A stretch of DNA of 64,000 nucleotides from Novosphingobium marinum. GTDB lineage: Bacteria > Pseudomonadota > Alphaproteobacteria > Sphingomonadales > Sphingomonadaceae. The stretch is taken from the NCBI RefSeq assembly GCF_013408095.1, contig NZ_JACBZF010000002.1, positions 248,001 to 312,000 of the forward strand. The letters are read 5' to 3'. Under the pieces are notes generated by a model. It made no database searches. It was not told the origin of the DNA and saw nothing but the letters and a program-made list of their open reading frames with translations. Below are positions 43,249 through 50,711 of this stretch, piece by piece (positions within the stretch are counted from its first letter, which is position 1; each line of letters starts with the position of its first letter). The translations under genes and the position numbers were made by a program.

Positions 43249-44699
43249 GACAGGGCTCCCAGCTGCATTTCGCGGATCCGCTTGCTCAGGGCGTCGATCT
43301 CGTCCCCGGTTGGCGGGGTGACAAGGTGCGCTTCACCCACCGGATCGGGCGGGAGATAGCTGGTCGCGTCGATGATAAGGCGGTGCCCCTTGCCTGGGAT
43401 CACTGCCGAAGGATCGATCGGAACGGCAGGCATGTTGGGCAGCACGATGATATCGTCTGCACGGGTGCGGGTCGAAAGCGCCCACATCACCTGGTTGAGA
43501 TCGAACGGATCGACATCGGCATCGACCATGATCAGGTTCTTGAGGTACATCACGCCGTGCGGCGTGCTCAGCGCGCGCAGCGCGACCGTCTTGGCAAAGC
43601 CGGCCATGCGGTTCTTGACCGAGATGATCCCGGTCAGTCCGTGCTGGTAAAGCGCGTTGACCGCGGTGACTTCGGGGAAGCTCTCGCGCAGCTGGGCATA
43701 GATCGGGGCGGAGGTGTGCAGGCCGATCAGGGTATCGTGCTCGGTCCAGCCGCGCCCGATGTAGATGTTCTCGAAGATCGGATCGCGCCGGTGCGACACC
43801 GCCGTGACCTTGAAGATCGGCGCCTTGCGGACACCGCTGTAGGAGCCGGGGAATTCGCCGAACGGCCCCTCCAGCTCGCGTTCTCCCAGTTGCAGCTCGG
43901 CCTCGATCACGATTTCGCTGTCGGCCAGGATGTCGATCCCGTTGCCCGATTTGGTCAGCCGCATCGGCGCGCCCATCATCGCCGAGGCATAGGAATATTC
44001 CGATTCCTCGTAGCCGATCGGGGTGGCAGCAAACACCGCAAGGCCGGGATGATTGCCCAGCATGACCGCAATCTTGAGTGGAACGCCTTCCCGTTCGGCC
44101 GCCATGATCTGACGTCCCATGTCGTGGGAGGGGATCGTCATCAGGGTGAAACTGTCCGGCCCCTGGATCTGCAGGCGATAGATGCCGACATTCTGCTTGC
44201 CGAAATTGTCTGGATCGAGCGGATCGCGCGAGGCGACCGAGGCCTTGCCGATGTAGAACCCGCCATCATATTCGTTGATCCGATAGACCGGGAGGACATC
44301 GTAAAGGTTGATGTCCTGTTCGATCCGGCATTCGTGCACCGGGGCCTGGGCTTCGGGAACAACGCTGATCTGCGCTTCCTGATCGCCCCAGCGGCCGGCG
44401 ATCTCGAAGAACAGCTCGCGGATTGTCGTGCCTTTGGGTCGGCCCAGCAGCAGGGCGATGTTGTCCCACGAACCATGAACGCCCACCGCCAGGCGCTTGC
44501 CGGGATAGCCGGTGATGTTGTCGAACACGATCGCCGGCGCGCCGTTGGCATCGCGCGAGGCGGCAACCGCAATGTTGCGCACGCCGGGTTCGGGCATCAC
44601 CGGATCGCTCCAGGTGATGGCCTGGCCCGAATCCTCGAGCAGTTCGAGGAAATCGCGCAGCGAGGAGATCGACCGGGCGCGGTTGGGAAGATCGTTCAT
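43245..44699 (-). CDS. UbiD-family decarboxylase (subunit C)
   Basis: A 484-residue prenylated-FMN-dependent decarboxylase. Visible are NVGIYRLQIQGPDSFTLMTIPSHD, the prFMN-proximal Glu-rich block ELEGPFGEFPGSYSG and PGKGHRLIIDAT. Together with UbiX (48335-48949) and subunit D it should form a reversible hydroxyarylic acid decarboxylase. The operon also contains alkylphenol oxidation and aldehyde oxidation genes, so the likely substrate is a 4-hydroxybenzoate- or vanillate-like acid made by those steps (inference). Confidence 0.9.
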   Translation of the reverse strand: MNDLPNRARSISSLRDFLELLEDSGQAITWSDPVMPEPGVRNIAVAASRDANGAPAIVFDNITGYPGKRLAVGVHGSWDNIALLLGRPKGTTIRELFFEIAGRWGDQEAQISVVPEAQAPVHECRIEQDINLYDVLPVYRINEYDGGFYIGKASVASRDPLDPDNFGKQNVGIYRLQIQGPDSFTLMTIPSHDMGRQIMAAEREGVPLKIAVMLGNHPGLAVFAATPIGYEESEYSYASAMMGAPMRLTKSGNGIDILADSEIVIEAELQLGERELEGPFGEFPGSYSGVRKAPIFKVTAVSHRRDPIFENIYIGRGWTEHDTLIGLHTSAPIYAQLRESFPEVTAVNALYQHGLTGIISVKNRMAGFAKTVALRALSTPHGVMYLKNLIMVDADVDPFDLNQVMWALSTRTRADDIIVLPNMPAVPIDPSAVIPGKGHRLIIDATSYLPPDPVGEAHLVTPPTGDEIDALSKRIREMQLGALS

Positions 44700-44718
44700 T
44701 GCCGTTGCATCCCGCCTG

Positions 44719-46164
44719 TCAGTGTCCGCCCGCGCCCGCAGTCGCCGACTGCATCGTGACCCATTTCCATTCGGTCATGATTTCGAGATCGGCTTCGGTC
44801 CCTTCGCGGCCAAAACCCGATGCCTTGGTCCCGCCGAACGGAACGTGCGGCTCGTCGTGCAGGGTCGGCGCGTTGATGTGGACCATCCCCGCTTCGGCCC
44901 GCTGGGCAAAGGCCAGCGCCTTGTCGAGATCGCGGGTGAAGATCGAGGCGCTGAGGCCGTATTCGGTGTTGTTGGCGAGTTCGAGCGCCTCCTCGAGCGT
45001 GTCGAACGGATAAAGCGAGGTCACCGGCCCGAAGGTCTCTTCTTCGAAGACCGTCATTTCCGACGTGACTCCACGCAGCACCGTGGCGGAACAGCAGTTC
45101 CCGTCCCATTCGCCGCCGGCAAGTACCTCGGCGCCCTTGGCGCGGGCATCGTCGATGTGGCGGCGGACGCGGTCGCGCTGGCGCTCCGAAATGATCGGCC
45201 CCAGCATGGTGGTCGGCTCGCGCAGTTCGCCGCTCTTGGCGCGGCCTGTCGCGGCGGCGAAAGCTTCAGCGAACTTGTCGAAGATCGACCGTTCCACATA
45301 GATCCGCGAAGCCCCCATGCAGACCTGGCCCTGGTACATGAAGATGCTGAACAGCGCGGCGTTGACCGCCTTGTCCAGATCGGCATCGGCGCAGATCACC
45401 AACGGGCTCTTGCCGCCCAGCTCCAGCGTGTACTTCTTGAGGTTGCGGGCCGCGATTTCGGCAATGTGCTTGCCGACGCGCGAGGACCCGGTGAAGGTTA
45501 TCGATGCGACCTTGGGATGGCCGGTCAGCACGTCGCCGATCTCCGCGCCATTGCCGTAGACCACGTTGAACAAGCCGTCGGGAACGCCGGCCTCCTTCCA
45601 CAATTTAGCGAGCAGATCGGCGATCATTGGCGCGGATTCCGAGGGTAGCAGCACGAAGGCGTTGCCTGTAGCCAGGGCCATGGCCGACTGTTTGATCCCC
45701 TTGATCAGCGGCACGTTGAACGGGGTAATCCCGGCAACCACACCGACCGGCTGGCGCAGGCTCATGCTGAACCGCCCAAGGGTGTCCGAAGGGATCGTTT
45801 CCCCCCGAATCCGGCGCGGCACGCCGATCGCCGCGCGCAGGAAGCTGACCGCGAAGCGGGTTTCGAACCCGGCCTTGGCGATCGGCGAACCGATTTCGTC
45901 GACCAGCACGTCGGCGAATTTGGCGGTATCGCGCTCCATGATTTCGGCGGCTTTCGCGATCCATGCTTCGCGCACCGGTGCGGGCAGATCGCGATGTTTC
46001 AGATAAGCCTGATAGGCGGTTTCGACCGCGCGGTTCACGTCATCGGCGGTGCCGGCCGGCACCCGCGAATAGACCGAATCGTCGACCGGATTGAGGTCGT
46101 CGAAGTAGGCACCGTTCGATGCGGCAACGGCGCCTCCGCCAATCCAGTGTTCAAGTTGGGTCAT
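44719..46164 (-). CDS. Aromatic aldehyde dehydrogenase
   Basis: A 481-residue ALDH. The catalytic Cys282 is in YQGQVCMG, the general-base Glu248 in TLELGGKSP and the NAD loop is TFTGSSRVGKH. It resembles benzaldehyde/vanillin dehydrogenases. The usual VxKPSE segment reads VLLPSE, so the Lys that contacts the cofactor ribose is a Leu. In the operon it would oxidise a 4-hydroxybenzaldehyde-type product of the flavoproteins to the acid for UbiD. Confidence 0.87.
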   Translation of the reverse strand: MTQLEHWIGGGAVAASNGAYFDDLNPVDDSVYSRVPAGTADDVNRAVETAYQAYLKHRDLPAPVREAWIAKAAEIMERDTAKFADVLVDEIGSPIAKAGFETRFAVSFLRAAIGVPRRIRGETIPSDTLGRFSMSLRQPVGVVAGITPFNVPLIKGIKQSAMALATGNAFVLLPSESAPMIADLLAKLWKEAGVPDGLFNVVYGNGAEIGDVLTGHPKVASITFTGSSRVGKHIAEIAARNLKKYTLELGGKSPLVICADADLDKAVNAALFSIFMYQGQVCMGASRIYVERSIFDKFAEAFAAATGRAKSGELREPTTMLGPIISERQRDRVRRHIDDARAKGAEVLAGGEWDGNCCSATVLRGVTSEMTVFEEETFGPVTSLYPFDTLEEALELANNTEYGLSASIFTRDLDKALAFAQRAEAGMVHINAPTLHDEPHVPFGGTKASGFGREGTEADLEIMTEWKWVTMQSATAGAGGH

Positions 46165-46206
46165 GGTCTCTCGATCCTTGTATTCGTCTTGCAGGCGGTC
46201 GTACGC

Positions 46207-47766
46207 TCACCCCTGGTTGCGCATCGCCTTGGGCCAGATCCCCTGCTTGCCCGGGGAAAGGATGCCGTTGGGGTCGAGCACATCCTTGAGGCGATGGTGC
46301 AAATCCCACAGCGCCCCATCGTTGTGCTTATAGGTCTTGGCGATCTGGTCCATGAAGGCGAGGTGCGTTCGATACTCGCCAAAGCCAGCATCCGCCGCTT
46401 CGTCGACCAGCTTGGCGAACAGATCGTAGGCTCCCTTGCGCATGACCTCGTCGGCGCGGTCGTACATGATCATCAGGATGTGGTGCATGTCGCGCCACCC
46501 CACGAGAAACTCGCCGATGTAGTCGAAACCGTAATCATGGCAGCGTTGCTTGATCAGGTTGTACTGGCTCAGCGCTTCCTTGCCGTCGGGTGCCGAGATC
46601 GGCGAGAAGTTGATATGCCCGCCGCCGCCGATCCAGTTCATGATGCTGAACTCGGTCATGTTCGGCTCGCCGCGCATGAGCTGAATTCGATAATCCCAGG
46701 CGGGATCGTTCTCGCGGCTGAGGTACAGTTTTGCGCCGGGAATGCTCATCATCGCTTCCTCGACGAGCTTCCAGTTGTTCTCGATGATCGGAGGCGGGCC
46801 GTACAGCGCGGCATAGAAGTTCCACATGCCCAGGTCATGGTCCGAAGCGATCTTCTTGCGGATCGAGTCCGGGATAGGGCCCTTGCCGTCGAAATAATGG
46901 CGGCGCGTGGTCTTGGCGGAGACTTCCCACAGGAGGTCGACCGCCACAGCGGCGTTGGGGATCACCTGGTTGATCTTCAGCGGCAGCACCGCGTCGAAGA
47001 TCGCAGCAAGGTCTTCCTCGCGCTCGTAGGTGATCATGAACGGCTTGTAGCCCGGCGGTTCAGGCATCAGCCAGATGCCCATCTTGGTCACTACGCCGAA
47101 GTTGGACTGGGTGAACATGCCGTCGAAATGCGGGCCCGCTGCATGCTTGGTGGATTGCCAGTGCGGCGATCCCTCGATTGCGCCCTGGCCGGTGCGGACG
47201 ACCTGGCCATCGGCCAGAACCACTTCCATGCCACATTGCATGATGAAGTGATCGCCATAAGGCGTGTAGCCGGCACCGTGTTCGAGCGCGTTGCCCATCA
47301 CGCCACCCCAGCCCGGAGCCGCCGGATCAACCCAAAGCTTGCTGCCGATCTGGCGCAAATGGCGGTGAAGCTGATAATAGGAAACGCCTGGTTCGACCAG
47401 CGCATAGCCGTATTTCTCGTTGACTTCGAGAATGCGGTTCATCCGCTTGAGGTCGAACATGACATAACCGGACTGGCGCGGGGCCGGGCCGCCATAGGCG
47501 AAATTGCGGCCGTTGCCGAATGTCCAGATCGGCAGCTGGTAAGCGTTGAATACCTTCAGCGCCTGCTGAATCTGTTCCATGTTGGCCGGTGCCACAGCAG
47601 CCGAGGGCAGCAACTCGCCATCGGCTAGCGGTGAATAGGCATCGCGGTAGGTCGACAGCGGAAGCTCATCGACAAAGACCCATTCTTTGCCGACGATCGC
47701 GGCCAGTTCGTCAAGCGCCTTGCGAAAGGCCGGGGCATCGACGCCTTGGGGCATGCGCGTGCTCAC
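46207..47766 (-). CDS. VAO/PCMH-family flavoprotein (first copy)
   Basis: A 519-residue FAD enzyme of the vanillyl-alcohol oxidase / p-cresol methylhydroxylase family. It has an FAD_binding_4 domain at about 60-230 (WTFGNGRNFAYGG, ALVEPGVSYYQL, AGYTPYGDHFIMQCGMEVVLADG) and a C-terminal substrate/cap domain with NWIGGGGHINFSP. Family chemistry is oxidation or hydroxylation of the benzylic carbon of 4-substituted phenols. GTG 47766 overlaps the stop of the upstream Tat-protein gene (GTGA) and has GGGAG about 10 bases before it; ATG 47754 is the alternative. Confidence 0.86.
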   Translation of the reverse strand: MSTRMPQGVDAPAFRKALDELAAIVGKEWVFVDELPLSTYRDAYSPLADGELLPSAAVAPANMEQIQQALKVFNAYQLPIWTFGNGRNFAYGGPAPRQSGYVMFDLKRMNRILEVNEKYGYALVEPGVSYYQLHRHLRQIGSKLWVDPAAPGWGGVMGNALEHGAGYTPYGDHFIMQCGMEVVLADGQVVRTGQGAIEGSPHWQSTKHAAGPHFDGMFTQSNFGVVTKMGIWLMPEPPGYKPFMITYEREEDLAAIFDAVLPLKINQVIPNAAVAVDLLWEVSAKTTRRHYFDGKGPIPDSIRKKIASDHDLGMWNFYAALYGPPPIIENNWKLVEEAMMSIPGAKLYLSRENDPAWDYRIQLMRGEPNMTEFSIMNWIGGGGHINFSPISAPDGKEALSQYNLIKQRCHDYGFDYIGEFLVGWRDMHHILMIMYDRADEVMRKGAYDLFAKLVDEAADAGFGEYRTHLAFMDQIAKTYKHNDGALWDLHHRLKDVLDPNGILSPGKQGIWPKAMRNQG

Positions 47767-48332
47767 GAGTGTTGTACTCCCGCTTCGAATGCCCATGAAA
47801 CGAGCATGCCGGGGCTCTTGCCATCGAGGCCGCAATGTCCTGACTGGCACCGCAGTTCAGCATCTTGGCGATCGCCGACGAGCGCATCCTGCATGTGGTG
47901 GGCAAGAACGCTGGGCCAGCCGACGCTGGCCCGCGCAAGCAGCGTCGGCGCGCCACCAGTCTGGTGTTCCCAGCGCAGCTTGCGGTATTGATGGGTCCAC
48001 TGCAGTAGCGGGCGGGCGCCGCCGGCCACCAGGATCTGCCCTGCGATCATAGCCGCGGGATCGGAAGTAAGGCCGACCAGCACGCCTTCAACCGGTTCAA
48101 GTTCATGCAGCAGGCCGTTGAGCGAGCGGTCGATCCGGATCACTCTTGCGGCTCGCCCCGAGTTGACGAAAGTTTCGGCAAAGAGCCTGCTTTCGGGAAC
48201 TTCCGTCTCCTCGATGACGATGATCTTGCGCGGCCGCTGCGCCAAAGCGCTGCGGCCGATTCCCAGACCGGCAACGACAGCACCCACGGCGCCACCGCTC
48301 ATTACCGTGCGACGGCTGACATCCCACGCCAT
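47763..48332 (-). CDS. Tat-exported protein of unknown function
   Basis: A 189-residue protein that I do not recognise. The N-terminus has a twin-arginine signal (VSRRTVMSGGAVGAVVAGLG, cleavage near ALA-Q at about 32). The mature part starts with a Rossmann-like strand (KIIVIEETEVPESRLFAETF) and contains two Cys in LRCQSGHCG. Export through Tat suggests folding or cofactor loading in the cytoplasm. It lies between ubiX and a flavoprotein gene, coupled to the latter by a GTGA overlap, so a maturation or partner role is possible. Confidence 0.7.
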   Translation of the reverse strand: MAWDVSRRTVMSGGAVGAVVAGLGIGRSALAQRPRKIIVIEETEVPESRLFAETFVNSGRAARVIRIDRSLNGLLHELEPVEGVLVGLTSDPAAMIAGQILVAGGARPLLQWTHQYRKLRWEHQTGGAPTLLARASVGWPSVLAHHMQDALVGDRQDAELRCQSGHCGLDGKSPGMLVSWAFEAGVQHS

Positions 48333-48334
48333 TC

Positions 48335-48949
48335 TCAATTCCCTTCCATTTGCCCAGCACCCGAAACAAGGCTTGCCGCCTCTTTGCTAAGGCCTTGCCA
48401 GCGTTTCTCCGACTTCGCATGAAGCCCGAACAGATCCAGTACCCGCATGCAGCTGTGTTCGACCACGTCGGCCAGCGAGCTCGGCCGCGCATAGAAGGCC
48501 GGCACCGGGGGGAAGATCACCGCCCCCATTTCGGTGCAGGCCGTCATGTTGCGCAGGTGCGCCAGGTTGAGCGGCGCTTCGCGGGTGATCATCACCAAGC
48601 GGCGCCGTTCCTTCAGCATCACGTCGGCCGCGCGGGTGATGAGGTTGTCGGACAGGGCGTGCGCCACCGCGCCCAGCGTGCGCATCGAACATGGCGCGAT
48701 CGCCATGCCTTCGCACACGAACGAACCGCTGGCGATCGAGGCGCCGACGTTGCGGACGTTGTGCACCACATCGGCCAGCGCTTCGAGCCGAGCCTTGCCT
48801 TCGGGCAGTTCCTCGCGAATGTTGAGCAGCGCCGCCGGAGACATCACCAGATGGGTTTCCCAACCGCCCGTCTCGCGCAGCAGCTCAAGCAGGCGAAGAC
48901 CATAGACCGAGCCGGTTGCGCCGGTAATCCCCACGACCATGCGCTTCAA
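48335..48949 (-). CDS. ubiX: UbiX-family flavin prenyltransferase (subunit B)
   Basis: A 204-residue flavoprotein. GITGATGSVYGLRLLE is the N-terminal FMN motif. The block CSMRTLGAVAHALSDNLITRAADVMLKE and RRLVMITREAPL are typical of UbiX/Pad1/VdcB. It makes prenylated FMN for the UbiD enzyme in the same operon. It is the first gene of the eight-gene minus-strand cluster. The UbiX stop and the Tat-protein start are nearly adjacent. Confidence 0.92.
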   Translation of the reverse strand: MKRMVVGITGATGSVYGLRLLELLRETGGWETHLVMSPAALLNIREELPEGKARLEALADVVHNVRNVGASIASGSFVCEGMAIAPCSMRTLGAVAHALSDNLITRAADVMLKERRRLVMITREAPLNLAHLRNMTACTEMGAVIFPPVPAFYARPSSLADVVEHSCMRVLDLFGLHAKSEKRWQGLSKEAASLVSGAGQMEGN

Positions 48950-49051
48950 GGCAGGAGACTTTCCTGCGCGTTTTGGGCGGTCAAGGTCGCGTAAGGCCTA
49001 GCCTTGAAGGGCATGCTGAATTCCATCTCCCGCTCTTTTGTCGACATCATA

Positions 49052-49068
49052 CAATGCATTCCGCATTG
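49052..49068. promoter_or_regulatory. Inverted repeat CAATGC-ATTCC-GCATTG upstream of ubiX
   Basis: Perfect 6-bp arms with a 5-base spacer, about 103 bases before the ubiX start in the only sizeable gap ahead of the operon. It is a candidate operator. It differs from the TTGCAC-type motif at the other promoters. Confidence 0.4.
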
Positions 49069-49106
49069 AGCAACAAAAATCTTGACTCCTTGGGACCGCA
49101 TTCCGC

Positions 49107-50579
49107 TTACACCGGACTCTCGGGCCGGACCCCAACACTGATAGTCTTCATCTCCAGGAATTCTTCAATACCGTGTCGCGAACCTTCTCGGCCCAGTCCC
49201 GATTCCTTGATGCCGCCAAACGGGGCGGTCTCGGTCGAGACGATGCCGCTGTTCAAGCCGACCATCCCGGTCTCAAGGCCTTCGGAAACCCGCCAGGCGC
49301 GGTCAATGTCGCGGGTGAAGGCATAGGCCGCCAGCCCCGAGTGCGTGGCGTTGGCAAGCGCCAGCGCTTCGGCCTCGGTTTCGAAACGGAACACCGGGGC
49401 AACCGGCCCGAAGGTCTCCTCGTCCGCCAGTCGCATCGCCGGGCTCGCTCCGGTCAGTACGGTTGGTTGGAAGAACAGATCTCCGGCCTCGTGTCTCTTG
49501 CCGCCGGTGACCAGCTGGGCACCTTGCGCCGCGGCATCGGCGACATGCCCCTGAACCTTGACCAAGGCTGATGCGGTGATTAACGGTCCCTGGTCGGTTG
49601 CGCCTTCAAGGCCGTTGCCGACCCGGAACGCGGACACCCTGGCGGCCAGCGCCTCGACGAAGCGGTCATGAATGCCGCTCTCCACGAGGATCCGGTTGGC
49701 GCAAACGCAGGTCTGTCCGGTGTTACGGAATTTCGAGGCGATCGCCCCCTCGACAGCCTGATCGAGATCGGCATCGTCGAACACCAGCAGCGGGGCATTG
49801 CCGCCCAGTTCCATCGAAACCCGCTTGAGCGTGGCAGCGCATTGTGCGGTCAACAACTTGCCAATCGCGGTCGAACCGGTGAAGGTGAACTTCGTAACAT
49901 CGGGATGGCTGGTCAGGACCGATCCGATTGCGGGCGCATCCCCGCAGACCACGTTGAACACGCCGGGCGGAATGCCCGCTTCGAGGGCGAGCTTCGCCAG
50001 AGCGAAAGCGGTCATGGGGGTGAGTTCGGACGGTTTGAGGGTCACGGTGCAGCCCGCCGCCAGTGCAGGCGCGACCTTGCGGGTGATCATCGCGGCGGGA
50101 AAGTTCCACGGCGTAATTGCGCCCACCACGCCGACTGGCTGACGGATCACGACGATCCGCCGGTCAGCGCTGGCCGGAATGACCTCGCCATAGACACGGC
50201 GCGCCTCTTCGGCAAACCACTGGATGAAGCTTGCGGCGTAATCGACCTCGCCCAGCGCTTCGGCCAGCGGTTTGCCCTGTTCGGCGGTCATCAGCAAACC
50301 AAGATCGTGGCGATGGAGCCGGACTAGCGCCAGCCAGTCATGCAGCAGGCGCGCGCGTTCCTGAGCGGGCCGCTTGCGCCAATCGATGAAGGCGCGGGAA
50401 TTGCTTTCAATTGCCCGGCGCGTCTGGGCAGCGCCCAGCTTGACGACATTCGCCAGCGTTTTGCCGGTTGCCGGGTTAGTGACCGCGTAGGTAGAGCCGG
50501 CACAGATCTCGGCGCCGTCGACAAGCGGTTGGCCGGTCAGGAAATCGCTGCGCTTGAGCGGGGGGATCGTAACGCCCAA
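49107..50579 (-). CDS. NAD(P)-dependent aldehyde dehydrogenase, GabD-like
   Basis: A 490-residue ALDH. It has WNFPAAMITRK, VTLKPSELTP, Glu in SMELGGNAPLLVF and the catalytic Cys in NTGQTCVCANR. It is closest to succinate-semialdehyde dehydrogenases, a group that also includes salicylaldehyde and other semialdehyde enzymes. It lies downstream of the TonB-receptor/isomerase operon, behind a strong hairpin, and might oxidise the aldehyde made by the hydratase-aldolase step (inference). Confidence 0.87.
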   Translation of the reverse strand: MGVTIPPLKRSDFLTGQPLVDGAEICAGSTYAVTNPATGKTLANVVKLGAAQTRRAIESNSRAFIDWRKRPAQERARLLHDWLALVRLHRHDLGLLMTAEQGKPLAEALGEVDYAASFIQWFAEEARRVYGEVIPASADRRIVVIRQPVGVVGAITPWNFPAAMITRKVAPALAAGCTVTLKPSELTPMTAFALAKLALEAGIPPGVFNVVCGDAPAIGSVLTSHPDVTKFTFTGSTAIGKLLTAQCAATLKRVSMELGGNAPLLVFDDADLDQAVEGAIASKFRNTGQTCVCANRILVESGIHDRFVEALAARVSAFRVGNGLEGATDQGPLITASALVKVQGHVADAAAQGAQLVTGGKRHEAGDLFFQPTVLTGASPAMRLADEETFGPVAPVFRFETEAEALALANATHSGLAAYAFTRDIDRAWRVSEGLETGMVGLNSGIVSTETAPFGGIKESGLGREGSRHGIEEFLEMKTISVGVRPESPV

Positions 50580-50671
50580 GACATTGCTCCTTTAGCCGCA
50601 AGACAAGTTGCCAATACCAAATTGGGCGGCGAGGTGTCTGGCAGGCTCTTGGTCGGTGCCACCAGAAGGGT

Positions 50672-50697
50672 GAGGGCGGCGGCGGACCGCCGCCCTC
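50672..50697 (-). terminator. GC-rich hairpin after the TonB receptor gene
   Basis: Perfect 11-bp arms GAGGGCGGCGG (50672-50682) and CCGCCGCCCTC (50687-50697) with a 4-base loop, 14 bases after the stop of the receptor on the minus strand. It lacks a T-tract but is the best terminator-like structure in the window. Confidence 0.6.
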
Positions 50698-50711
50698 GGG
50701 GGTGGTAAGTG

